NCBI GenBank assembly: GCA_029204225.1
Contig: CM055113.1
Coordinates: 34,212,362 to 34,276,361 of the forward strand
Source of the DNA: Diphasiastrum complanatum
Taxonomy: Eukaryota; Streptophyta; Lycopodiopsida; Lycopodiales; Lycopodiaceae
DNA: 64,000 nucleotides
Direction: 5' to 3'
The notes beneath the pieces were generated by a model. That model searched no databases and was not told the DNA's origin. It saw only the letters and a list, made by a program, of their open reading frames with translations. The translations under genes were made by a program, and so were the position numbers. This document shows positions 1-10,106 of this stretch, piece after piece (position 1 is the stretch's first letter; every line of letters begins with the position of its first letter).

Positions 1-49
1 GCTAGGCTTGTAGCAGCAGTTTCACTCTTTATGTGCATCTATTTCACAG

Positions 50-1109
50 GAGGATGAAAGCTTGAGACGCTGGAAGGAGCAACTGTTAGGTTCTCTGCAT
101 GTGGATAGCCTTGAAGGTGAATCTTTTCTGTTTTTGCTGGATACATGCTTATTTAGCAGAACATGCTTATCTAGCAGAATGGTTCTGTAGCTTTTTGGCA
201 GTCGTGTTTCTTTTTTGAGTGAAACGTGGAGCTGCTGATTTTCTTTTCCTCATCCAGTACTATTTCAGAGGTTATGTGAAGAAATTAAAGCTGATGTTTT
301 CTGTAAAGTTGATCTACATACTATTGTTCATTTTGAGAAAAAATTCTACAATTTGCATCCTAGATTCATGTTTGATGGTAATTATCAGCTCCTGAATGTA
401 TCTTCTAGTAATGTGTTGCTTTATCTCAAATGAGGATGGTCAGATTTGTTTATCCATTTATCTCCTGAGCATACGCAAAACACATTGGCAAAACAGAAAT
501 AAGCTTTCAAACTGTTGAATCTTCAGGAATGCTAAACTCTAAAAACACTCATACAAATGTGCGGTAGTGCATCCATGCAGAGCATATTGAACCAGAAGTG
601 ACATTGCTCAATCTTAGCATAATATCAGAGGGTCGACCCGACATCATAATACCCTTGCCATTTACTCCCAACTCTAGAGGGTTTACTTTCACCTTGAAGG
701 AAGGCAGCTCTTACTCTATCAAGCTGACCTTTGTTGTCCGTCGGAACATAGTGTCTGGGTTGTGTTACATCAACACAGTCTGGAGAAATGGAAGGCAAGG
801 TAATATGCTCATAGCTGAAATTGAGGTCTTTATTACTTTTTGAAGATACAAGTTTGAGAAGGTCACAATTGCTGGTTTGTGCTGATTTTTCATGGATTAC
901 ACTTTTTACAGTATCTTATCTAAAAGTTTTGCATCGCTTATGAATCTATTCAGTATTGTAACACTGTTCTGTTGTGTGCCGCAGTAGACTATCATCGTAC
1001 GATGCTTGGCACATATGGTCCTCAGCAAGATCCCTACACGCACGTTATGGAGGAAGAGCTCACTCCCTCAGGCATTCTAGCCCGTGGTCCGTACACTGCA
1101 AATTCAAAG
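50..1109 (+). CDS. Rho GDP-dissociation inhibitor (RhoGDI), partial: three 3'-side exons
   Basis: RhoGDIs extract prenylated ROP/Rac GTPases from membranes and hold them inactive in the cytosol. Three exons fit. Exon at 50-116 follows TTTCACAG and encodes EDESLRRWKEQLLGS, the RhoGDI core entry motif. Exon 581-799 encodes LSIISEGRPDIIIPLPF and FTLKEGSSY, then NIVSGLCYINTVW. Exon 985-1109 encodes MLGTYGPQQDPYTHVM and LTPSGILARGPYTA. Exon 50-116 ends in phase 1 and joins 581 as GAG; 799 joins 985 as GTA; all four internal borders are GT or AG. Introns are 464 and 185 nt. The N-terminal exon or exons lie left of the window. The donor at 1110 is good, but I see no exon coding the usual C-terminal strand ending in a DIRKDW-like motif up to about 3 kb. 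Either the last intron is long or the 3' end is lost, so a pseudogene is possible. Confidence 0.88.
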
Positions 1110-2482
1110 GTATCAATTACTGCTTACTCTTTTCCAGCTCAGTCTGTTGTTGCAGAATGCAGATTTTCAGAAACGGCCTGGCCCACCATGGCTTCATCAA
1201 TTAGAAGAGAAAAATAACATTGGTGGAGAGTGTTGATTGATTACCTCTCTGCTCACTGGGATTAGACAGCTAAAATCACTTGGTAACATGCTCGAATGCA
1301 TGGGATAAGTGATGTGATTTATGGGCCCCATGCCTAGGTATCTCAAATCTTAACTCTTAACAGATTTGGGTTGGATCAATGAAAATTTACAGTTTGCTCA
1401 CCGTCTTTCTTACAAAACTCCTAACAATAAGTAGGTTTTAAATCATGATTTCATTGTTCTGTCCCCTATTAATTCTGTCCTAGTACTATTCTTACAGTTT
1501 TCCTTTTCCCTAATCATTACGGTGAATAAGCAAATCCAAACAGTGAACTCTAGCCACATCAATGGGGAGAGACAACTATGGTAAAAACACTAGACGTAGG
1601 CATGCAATCCAACAAATCAATAATCGATCATGAACCCATGAATCAAACCAGAATTTTGCTTATCCAATTTGCTTACAGCAAGTTCGCACAACATGCCAAT
1701 ATTTCCAGCATCAAATCCTTACAAACATAGACGATTTTGATTCAAAGAACAAAACAGAATCTCTCACAGAATTTCAGCAATTGCTTGGAAATCGAAAATT
1801 TCAAGAAGATGCACGTCAATTCTCCTTTGCCTTGAACATGACCCCAACAACTTCAAATTTGTTGATAGAATCCAAAAAGCAAACTGCGTTTTGTTCCTCC
1901 GAGCTCCAAGTGTAGTTTTGATACTAGTTAAATGCCCACTACGATCACTTAGATAGGAGACAAGCACACAAGAGAACAAGTTGTAGCAAGATCTACCCAA
2001 CAAATTGTTCAATGTATAGCTAGACACCCCCAAGCTGATCTCTATAGAAGATATTATAGTACCAAGAACATGGAAGCAATGATCAATCGCCGATACTCAC
2101 AATATGTTGAAATGGGAGGGATGAGGGTATAGATATGCTCTCCCAAACCTTAGCCTCTATAAGACATGCACATTCTCCTTTTAGAATAACGTCTCCCCAT
2201 GCATAGCTAAAATACCCAATATAGACATCATCTACAACCACTTTTGCATGACCCAGTGCCTTAATCAAATAGGGACATAGGACCTATTCCAGGTTAAGGG
2301 CTACCTCTTGGTATAGCCTAGGCGTAACGTTAATTATACACATTTAAGGGCATAAGACTGTGATCCTTGGGATGCCACATAGGAATTTAAACCTTTGTCT
2401 TGATTTTCCTTATGATACATTCTTTGGAATACAAAGATAGAAAGTTGGTGATACAAGTTGACACAACAATATTGGTAGCCAC
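1110..2482. other. Intergenic or intronic AT-rich DNA, no gene seen
   Basis: Follows the last recognised RhoGDI exon. Only short uninterrupted frames without family motifs occur on either strand. It could hold a long final RhoGDI intron, but no matching terminal exon was found. Confidence 0.5.
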
Positions 2483-2990
2483 ATGGAAGTTGCAAAAGGT
2501 ATAAAGTCAAAGGCTCATGCCTTATTGTTTTTTGTTGTTCAAGAGAAACTGGATAACATTCCTGATGTGCCATTCTCCATTGATACTGAAGGGCTTCAAT
2601 ATCCTTCTTGTTATGCTGATTGTTTTATAGATGGATTACCTAATATTTCATCTCCAAAAAGAACAAAAGATCATAAGATAGATATTGTTCCTTGCAGGCC
2701 CTTTCTAATAAATCACCTTAGATAGCTGGTTACACATACCAGGAACAAATTGCTAAACAAGTTCAAGATTTTTTTAACAAAGGCTCGATAAGTTGAAGTA
2801 GTTCTTCATATTGTTGCACCTTTTTTGCTTGTTGGTACCTTTAGGATGTGAGTCGATTATAGGGCCTTAATAAAAATTGATGTAAAGGGTTTTTTCCAAA
2901 TTGGATCTTATTTGTACATGCAAAAGTAAATTGTAGATTTGTTGACATGCAATGAATTGATCAAACTTTAGAAGTGATTGGATCTGACCA
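2483..2990 (+). pseudogene. Ty3/gypsy polyprotein remnant (protease-RT linker to RT start)
   Basis: The first 80 codons read like the segment between gypsy protease and reverse transcriptase: a YADCF-type word, then DHKIDIVPCRPF, matching the family pattern of a conserved DHxIxLxPxxxP before the RT. After stop codons the same stretch continues at about 2850-2890 with RMxVDYRALIKID, the RT entry motif usually read as (M/R)MCVDYRALNKxT. Several stops and shifts break it and no catalytic RT motif remains. It is too decayed to assign a lineage. Fragments of both superfamilies are interleaved here: a copia RT begins on the opposite strand at 3059. Confidence 0.65.
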
Positions 2991-3058
2991 GCTATGGTGG
3001 ACAGCAAACAAGATGAAGAGGATCTATTCGGACTAATTGAAGGAGCAATATCAAAGAT

Positions 3059-3856
3059 TCATAGAGCTAGAATGCTCCCTACAGCATACACTCCAAGGTT
3101 CGAAACATCAAAGATAGAGCCAATTAACTTCTTACAATGATTGATGAAAGGAGTAGAATTTCCTATCAGCAATGAATCATCAACATAGACTATCAACAAT
3201 ACATAATATTCATTCACGCTTCTGAAATAAACATTACCATCAAGAATGAATGATATGAACTCCAATACTCTTAGGACTTGATCTATCTTCTTATTCCATT
3301 GCCTAGCGGATTGCTTTAAACCATATATACTTTTTAAAAGCGAGCAAATCCAACTAGCATGATGTCTACTCACATAGCCTGATGGCTGCTTCATAAAAAT
3401 AGTTTCGTCCAATGTGCCATATAAATATGCTGTTTTCTCATCTATCTGATGCATTTCCAAATCATAATAGGCGGCCAAAGCAACTAACAAACGTATGCTA
3501 GCTTGCTTTACAACGGGAGAAAAAGTATCAAAATAATAAGCTCCAAACTTTTGAGAATAACCTTTAGCTACAAAGCGGGCCGTGAAGTGTGTAATATCAT
3601 CTTCGGGTGAACATTTCAGCTTGTAGAGCCATTTGCAATCTATTGCCTTTCTTCCTGGTGGTAAAGGCTGCAGCTTCCACATTTGGTGTCTTTGTCGATA
3701 CATGGACTCCATCTCTTCAAAGTTGAATTCTTGCATAATCTCAGCCCAATGAGCTTTCTTGCCACTTAGTTCATTTTGATTACAGAAATATTTAAGGGGT
3801 TGGTAATCAGTGCAAAGTATAAATACCATGGTTCCATTGAAACTCGTTTCATTCAA
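3059..3856 (-). pseudogene. Copia reverse transcriptase fragment with an in-frame gypsy-RNase H-like N-terminus
   Basis: Codons 1 to about 47 (3856 to about 3716) read FILCTDYQPLKYFCNQNEL and KKAHWAEIMQEFNFE, the pattern of gypsy RNase H (TDxxxLxYxxxQxxLSxRxARWxExLxxFxFE). From about codon 48 the sequence is copia RT: DCKWLYKLK, ARFVAKGYSQ, DTFSPVVK, a decayed HQIDEKTAYLYG (usually HQMDVKTAFLNG), IYGLKQSARQW, and the catalytic YVDD at codons 224-227. It stops just after DVSNLG, where other copia RTs continue LGEAxxxLG. There is no internal stop across the 265 codons even though it joins two superfamilies. That could be chance after deletion of the DNA between two nested elements. No LTR or integrase is attached. 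Confidence 0.75.
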
Positions 3857-3950
3857 TGAAATTATGTTGCTAACGGGTCCATTTCGAATGGACCGTTTAA
3901 AACAATGTTTTATTGAATGAAACGGTTTGAAAAAAGAAAACCTAAATTTC
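3828..3950. repeat. Foldback (long inverted repeat) around the chimera's start
   Basis: CGTTTCATTCAATGAAA at 3845-3861 is mirrored by TTTTATTGAATGAAACG ending at 3924. The centre, GGTCCATTTCGAATGGACC (3876-3894), has an 8-bp perfect stem with a TCG loop. The spacers also pair partly, as do the outer flanks to about 3828 and 3950. It may be a foldback MITE or a palindrome made at a rearrangement junction. Confidence 0.75.
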
Positions 3951-4297
3951 TTTTTTGTTTTATTCAGGTTTTAAACAAATCTACAGTTCTGTTTAGTCAT
4001 GTTGTTTTTTCATGTTATGAGATAATTTAGAAGTTAGTGTAGTGTTAGTCTTAAGATTAGTGTTAGAATTAAATTAGTGTGTTTTTGTCATAATAGAAGG
4101 TTAGAAATAAGATCGCAAAAGAAAAACCCTAAAACCGTTTCACAGATTCTTTCTAAGGATTGCCGATTCTTTCTTGTTTCAAACCATCAACATATGTACT
4201 ATGTACTATGTAGCATAGTTGCACTATGATTCTAATCGCGATTCAAAATCATGTTTCAGAATTTTCTTAGAATCGTGTTTTTTGATTTTTTTTTTTG

Positions 4298-4400
4298 TGC
4301 AATATGGGTATCAGATGAAAGCTCTAATTAAGAGCATTATTACTGTGTAATTTGCCGAATGTTTTGGGTACAGGATGGTCCAATTCCGGTGCATTAATCC
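4298..4400 (+). repeat. ~100-bp dispersed direct repeat, copy 1
   Basis: Begins GCAATATGGGTATCAGATGA and ends near GGTGCATTAA; a second copy lies at 5159-5261 with only a few differences. Both copies are preceded by T-rich runs. The spacing of about 860 bp is too short for an ordinary LTR element but would suit a TRIM-like or satellite remnant. Confidence 0.7.
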
Positions 4401-4517
4401 ATGTTGGGTTTTGTCAAGGATAAAGATTCAAAACTAACCTCTAGCCTGTTCGTTACGATCACAGATGGTCCCAGTGGGACAGACAGAGAATTGTAGAGCA
4501 ATTGTACCTTGCTTTTT

Positions 4518-4605
4518 GCTTCGGGGGGTGGCTGCCCCCCGATCCCCCCGCCAAAATTGTAGCAGGGGGGCGCTGCCCCCTTGCACCCCCCCGCAGAAAA
4601 AAATG
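4518..4605. repeat. GC-rich hairpin cluster
   Basis: Within AT-rich surroundings, GGGGGGTGGCTGCCCCCC at about 4524-4541 and AGGGGGGCGCTGCCCCCTT at about 4563-4581 form two strong stem-loops, followed by CCCCCCCGC. The composition is sharply unlike the flanks. Confidence 0.75.
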
Positions 4606-5158
4606 GGGTTCAAATGCATGCCGAGAAGGGCCCAATATCTATGCCCCCAATTGTATGCACCTTGCACTCACATCTCCAGTGAAATGATTGCAAAAGTGAT
4701 CATCATCCATAGAGTTGATAGTTTGGGCTGTAGCATTAACAATTATTGAGAACCAGAGCAAATAACAACCAAATAGCTACTGACTTTTATTTGTTTGTGC
4801 CCTATCTACTACACTTCTGGGAGGCAAAACGTTGGTTTGACCATTGCTCCCTTGAAAAACTTTCAGCCATAAGCTATTTTTCCATTTTTTTTAAAATATT
4901 TTTTTTGCACGATTCGCGAATCGCGATCCCAGCTAATCGCAAGTCGCTGCAACTATGGTATGTAGTATGGATTATGACAATAGTATTAGGTGGGACTCCA
5001 AAGTTCCAACTCTCGAGTCAGAATTCAAGATTGATTGTTTTGATTGTTGATTAATTATAATCTACATTGCCTAAACACATAGATGCAGTGCGTTTCAGAA
5101 ATTTTCCAAAAAATTTCAGAAACGTTTTTTTTTAATACTAATTTTTTGTTTTTTCTTT

Positions 5159-5261
5159 TGGGCAATATGGGTATCAGATGAAAGCTCTAATTAAGAGCAT
5201 TATTACTCTGTAGTTTGCCGAATGTTTTGGGTGCAAGATGGTCTACTTTAGGTGCATTAAC
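5159..5261 (+). repeat. ~100-bp dispersed direct repeat, copy 2
   Basis: Near copy of 4298-4400, same orientation, differing at a handful of positions (for example ACTGTGTAATTT against ACTCTGTAGTTT). Confidence 0.7.
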
Positions 5262-5327
5262 TCCCAGGTTTACGCTATTGCTCCTTTTGATATAAAAAAT
5301 TAATAAAAAAACATAATGCCCCAAAAT

Positions 5328-5560
5328 TTTCCCTCCTCTCTCTCTCGCTCTCTCACTGACACTCTCTCTCTTTCTCTCTCTCTCATTAACTCTCTCAGAT
5401 CCAACAAACTAAACAGAAATGCTGAATCATGCTGAACAAAAACCATGCTGAATCATTTTGAACCATACTGCATCGTACTGAACCTTACTGAAACATTTTT
5501 CAACCATATGGAATCGTTTTTCAACCATACTCTCTCTCTCTCTCTATCACAAAGTACAGT
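5328..5560. repeat. CT-rich tract and degenerate short tandem repeat
   Basis: 5331-5398 is a CT microsatellite with interruptions. From about 5418 to 5530 a unit of roughly 17-21 bp recurs imperfectly as variants of CATGCTGAATCATTTTGAAC, followed by another short CT run at 5530-5545. Confidence 0.65.
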
Positions 5561-5721
5561 ATTGAATCATGACATTGTTGTGAATAGGATCATGATAATA
5601 TATAATATCGGGCCACATGGCACCAAAATGGGGTACAATGATGTTCCATGAACATAATGAAAACTATACAACTAAGACTCGTCAGAGTCATGGTAGGAAA
5701 CATCATTTGAATCTGTGCCTG

Positions 5722-8700
5722 ATTATAGATCCGAAGAGTCTGCAGATGAATCGGAACCGGAGGGAACCATATGCCGTGGTGTGGCCCTGGATCTGTTGCG
5801 TGCTCTGGCTCTCTGCTATGTGCTCGGCTCTGGATCCTCCCCCTGCCTCTACCCCTACCTCTGCCTCTCTCCCTTCCTCTGGCCCCCCTCTGCCTGTCCC
5901 CACCCCTGTCTACCCCTGGGTGTCTGTGTGTTAGGTGGCTGCGTTTCTACACCCTGGGATGGCCCTACCCATTGTGATGATGCATGGCCGACGGCTGCCT
6001 GTGATGCTCCACTCCTGTCTACGAAAAGCGAACTCAACCCCCTCCTACCAAAACCTCTAGGTCTCCCTCTAGGCCTACGTGCAAGAATGGCTGGCTCCTC
6101 CTTTGTCTCTGCATTAGGGTCCACCAACAGGTCAGCCAGATCATCCCTCCGTGCCTCCGCCCCCATCTCCTCATCCTCCTCCGTACCCCCTCAACCCACT
6201 CCTCCTCCTCTTGATAGTCAACCCCGAGCTCCTCTCCGCCCTCCAAGGCTCATCATCCCCCTCCTCAGCCCTATCCCTCTGCCTCTCTGTCCTCCTCAAA
6301 TGCCATAAAGCCCGTGCGTCAGCCTGTGCTTGTCTATAGAACTCCTTATAGATCTCATCATCCATTTCCTCCTGCGTGGATGGTGCCCGAGGAGCAGCAA
6401 CTGCTGAATCCACCAAGCAAGTGGCAGGGTTCACCTACAACCAAAAACAATACATTGTTGTCAGGCAGGTATTTTGCAATTCATTGCATAATTCGAAAGC
6501 AATTCAATTCGTCAAAGCATAGCAAGAAACAGGGGGTAATGATGTGACTCACCTCGAGCATCTGGCCCTCTCCTCATGTGTGCCTCAACATACGATCGTT
6601 GGTGTTCACAAACACCAACCGCCTACACTGCCCGATAAATAACCTGTTCCTCTTCTGCGTGCGATACAAAGCCCAGGTGCTTCAATTCCGCTCACAGGCG
6701 AACAGTCCTGTGCAAGGACTCTCTCGGCCAGTCGTCGTAGGCCACTTGTGCTGCGTCCGTGGTAGCCCGACTATGTAACGGGCCTCAGCTGATCCTCCGC
6801 CGACTTTGCTCTCCATCGAAAGGAAACTGGTAGCGCTCAAAGATGAGCAGCTGGCGTGCAATGTTACCGAGCATCGGACCTTGCGGCAGAAGAAAAAACA
6901 TGGCACGTGTAAGTCCCCTCGAATTCACACACTAGCAATGAGTACACTACTGCAGTATTTAGGCTACCAAGCAATTTATCACACGTACCTGGTCTAGGCC
7001 ATACACGCTCCGTGTACTCCACCCATCTCCGGTGTAGCTCCTGATCGTCCCGATCCCGAGTCTCGTGCCATAGGGGGTGCAATGTGGGCTTCTGCGTGGA
7101 TGGGTTAGTGGAAGTAGTCCCATCTGGCCTCCCAGATATGCGAGATCTTGTGCCTCCTGCAGCAGACAAATGACAACAATCAACTAACCATAGCATAAAA
7201 GAAACACATCAGACTTGAGTGAGAAACAACAAACTAGACACTGAAGAGTCATACTTGTGCTCGTCCAAGGCTGACGTTAGAATCCCCTCGCTGATGCGGT
7301 ATATGAACTCGTAAATGAGACCAAAAGTGCACCCCTCACGGTCTACCAAGTGCAACACTCTGAAAATGGGTAGAAGGACCCAAACAATCTCTTCGGCATG
7401 TGTCCAAAACTCGTCACCGAACACACTGGACCGGAAAAACGCCACATGTGGGACGTCCATGAACTCTTGGAAGGCCTCATTGGAAACCATCTTGCTGCAA
7501 TGTGTCCTTCACTTTTATCAATCGCTCTAGCACCAAGAAGTAAGACGCAGAGTGTGTGGGTGCTGGCTTCTTCAAGTTTAGGTGCAAGAAGGTGCGGAAT
7601 AGGGCCAACACACGCCTCTTCTTGGTAACAAAAGTGACCAGGTGCATGGTCGCAGAAGTGATCTGCAACACAGACATCCAGTAAAGAGTTTAGACAATAG
7701 TTGAGATGTGTTTAGGAACATGGAGCAAGCGTCAACCAAGATAGCATAGCAAATGGAAAAACCCATACCTCTTTGATCCATGGAAGTGCACACAGGTCCT
7801 ACATGAGCAAGTCTATGCAATGTGCAGCACAGGGTGTCCACACAATGCTGGGGTGCTCCCTCGTCATAATCTCTCCCATCTGCATGCAGTTCAAAGCGTT
7901 GTCCATGACAACCTAAACCACATGCTCCACCCCAATGTCAACAATAACATCTCTAACAACCTCCCATACGAAGTCGGCTGTGATGGCTCCACCACCTCGA
8001 GTGGCATCCACACCATATAGGAATACTGTGCCAAGCGGGCAAGAAACCAAGACATTGATGATGGATCGCCGACGAACGTCGGTCCATCCATCACTCTCTA
8101 TATCGTGCATCCATACTTGCCACAAAACACCCATTAGCCACATGCAAAAAATGCGCCACGAGTAAACCCTAAACGCATGCAATGGGTTTATGGAAACAAA
8201 GCACTTACGTTTGCCAAGCTGAGCGAATGGAACTCAACTCCCATGTGATGGTCTCCTCTTCTTGGCGAAGCATCCTGCCTCGCAATGCCTCTCGTCTGGG
8301 AGGCGTCCATGTAGCATCCACGGTAGCCATATGTGCGCAAAACTCCCTGAACACCCAAGTGTCAGCAATAACAAAAGGAATGCCGCACTCATAAAAGAAC
8401 TGGCCACAACAAGTTGAGTGCACCGGGCCTGCTGCACTCTCTGCCACCCGCATCAATCAAGGGTCTGCTGTTTGGGCCTAACCTCTCTCTGCTGTGTATA
8501 TGGCGCTCGTGGTCTAACACGTGAAATGGATGGCTGATCTGTGGGTGTATCACTCTCTTTGGGAGGACTTGTTGAAGCATGTAGTATATCTGCCGCTGAA
8601 GAAGAGGAGGGATGAGAAGGACCCGCTGTCGCTGATCCAACCTGCTCATGTGAGGCTCGTGGCTCTGAACTAAGCCCTGCTGCTGCGGGTGGAATTGGAG

Positions 8701-8950
8701 TGGCCTCGCTTGGACCATGCACTGCACCTAAACCCTGCCCAGAACGTGCTGTACTAGGCCATGCACCTGTACCATGCCCTGCCCGTGATGTACTAGGCTC
8801 TGCACCCGTAGTAGGCCGTGCTTGCCTACATGTGAGCCCTGCCTGTGAATCTGCAGCTGCTCCTGCTACCTGTCCCTATCCGGAAACCTGTGATGCACCA
8901 TCGGGCCTGTACATAATAGACAACCTCTGCCGGTTGATCAAAGCAGCTTG
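5722..8950 (-). pseudogene. hAT-superfamily transposase (DUF659 type), decayed
   Basis: hAT transposases cut and paste DNA with an RNase H-fold core. Minus-strand pieces run in order. About 8945-8460 is an Ala/Gly/Pro/Ser-rich linker. 8456-8213 carries FFYECGIPFVIADTWVF. About 8130-7767 is the DUF659 core: ESDGWTDVRRRSIINVLVSC, VVQVVMDNALN, WTPCAAHCIDL. 7660-7480 has FVTKKRRVLALFR and LKKPAPTHSASYFLVLERL. 7490-7245 has EFWTHAEEIVW and FRVLHLVDREGCTFGLIYEF. About 6750-6600 is the C-terminal dimerisation region, LFACERN(stop)STWALYRTQKRNRL, followed by a charged tail ending GSDSSADSSDL near 5727. Canonical donors (GTAAGT at about 8212, GTATGG at about 7767) and a TTGCAG acceptor near 7660 suggest real introns. 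Stops replace the expected Glu after CIDLM and the Trp after CERN, and there is a frame change near 7485, so it is inactive. No BED zinc finger or terminal inverted repeats were found. Confidence 0.85.
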
Positions 8951-9149
8951 GAATTCTGTTAATATAGAACAGATATTCGTAAATGGGCAGAGCCCAGTCC
9001 TTTGATGGCGTTCACTTGAGAGCGCCTAGGCAGCTAGAAGGCTGGGGTACTACAGAGTAAGAAAAAATGCAAAGCTCTGGCTTCCATCGCTACAAATCTT
9101 CTCCCCCTCCTATTCCCTCTTCAATTACGAAATGAGGCATCCTGTCACA
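8951..9149. other. Spacer upstream of the hAT coding region, nothing recognised
   Basis: Contains no coding motif. A hAT terminal inverted repeat could lie here or further right, but none was recognised by eye. Confidence 0.3.
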
Positions 9150-9205
9150 CTGAGGGAAATTTTTTCAAAAAAAGGGGGTTCCGAGTAGCGCTTACGATGC
9201 CCGTC
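9150..9205. repeat. Dispersed ~50-bp motif, copy 1
   Basis: GAAATTTTTTCAAAAAAAGG, then GGTTCCGAGTAGCG and TGCCCGTCAC, aligns with 10846-10896 (GAAAATTTTTTCAAACAAAA, GGGTTCCCGAGCAGCG, GCCCGTGAAAC). Read on the minus strand, the second copy lies just upstream of the ATG at 10835, so the motif could be shared promoter/leader sequence or a small mobile element. Confidence 0.65.
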
Positions 9206-9254
9206 ACCCCGTGAGCGTTGCTTGGGAAGATTAAGATTTTAATCAATATAGAAG

Positions 9255-9335
9255 GAAGTTTGCTCGCCCACAAGGGCGGACAAACTTTTTTGAAAACGTT
9301 TTGTTAGGGAGGGCACAGAAGTGCACCCTCCCCTC
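9255..9335. repeat. Two adjacent GC-rich stem-loops
   Basis: AGTTTGCTCGCCC and GGGCGGACAAACT pair around ACAA at about 9258-9287. GGAGGGCAC and GTGCACCCTCC pair around AGAA, with a 2-nt bulge, at about 9308-9331. No U-tract or coding sequence is tied to them. Confidence 0.55.
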
Positions 9336-9339
9336 CCAC

Positions 9340-10060
9340 AGCCCCGAGCATGATGTTTGCCCGCCCACTTGGGATATAGACCTTCTGATTTCTGGAATTA
9401 TGCGATTTTATGTTTTGATGTAACTCACTTCGCTTTAGTATGACATGCAAGCTACCGACCTTTCCTACTACTATGTGCCTCACACAGCACACATATGCAG
9501 CCTACTGACAAGTGCATTCCTCTTAACAAATATGGAAAACAAAAACAAAGTGTCCTTAACAAAATAAGTACATGACACGCTTGCGCGAATTTCGGGTGAC
9601 GGCTCGTGTTTAGGTCGTGTTTAGGAGTAAAGTCATTTGATGTAACTATACATTATCACAGCTGGTAGATGCAATCTACATTTTACATTGGGCAGGGATT
9701 TGAGAGCTAAAAAAAAATGAAGGGTAAAAAAAAATTGCTAATATGATTTTGCATAATATCAACAATACGTAATAGCTAAATAAAAACTGAATCATGAAAG
9801 CGTGTGCTCACTGAGCTTAAGTTAGCTGCATTGAAGTGTAATCTCAACATAGCTGTTAAAGTTCAAGCTGTCTAGACTTGAAGATATGATATAAAATGCA
9901 GGCTTTAGTTTGCGTTTTTGTTATATAACCGAACTTAAAAACAAAACGATCCCACCTTGAACAGTTTCTGTCATCATTGCTTAAACAAGCAACAAGGATT
10001 AGCAGGGACTCTGAGTTAAGAAAGCCCTTTGCAAGCTTGCTTTCCGTCTTTAACACTATA
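9340..10060. other. AT-rich DNA, no gene seen
   Basis: Only short random frames. It could contain intron or later exons of the minus-strand gene at 10107-10835, but none was recognisable. Confidence 0.4.
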
Positions 10061-10106
10061 ACACACTACTGAAAGAGTGATAATGGAGAAATTGCAGGAA
10101 AAATAC

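Larger units (their letters stand above)
4205..4970. repeat. Inverted repeat pair bounding a ~750-bp segment
   Basis: A segment at about 4205-4244 (CATAGTTGCACTATGATT then CTAATCGCGATTC) resembles the reverse complement of 4911-4965 (GATTCGCGAATCGCGATCC, then TGCAACTATGGTATGTAG). The right arm contains the perfect 12-bp palindrome GATTCGCGAATC. The arms are imperfect and no target duplication is clear, so a decayed non-autonomous DNA transposon is only a suggestion. Confidence 0.4.

Noticed and set aside
5715-6339. Plus-strand Pro/Ser/Leu-rich frames of up to 197 codons
   Set aside because: They are antisense to the hAT transposase tail, whose minus-strand frames carry the family motifs.
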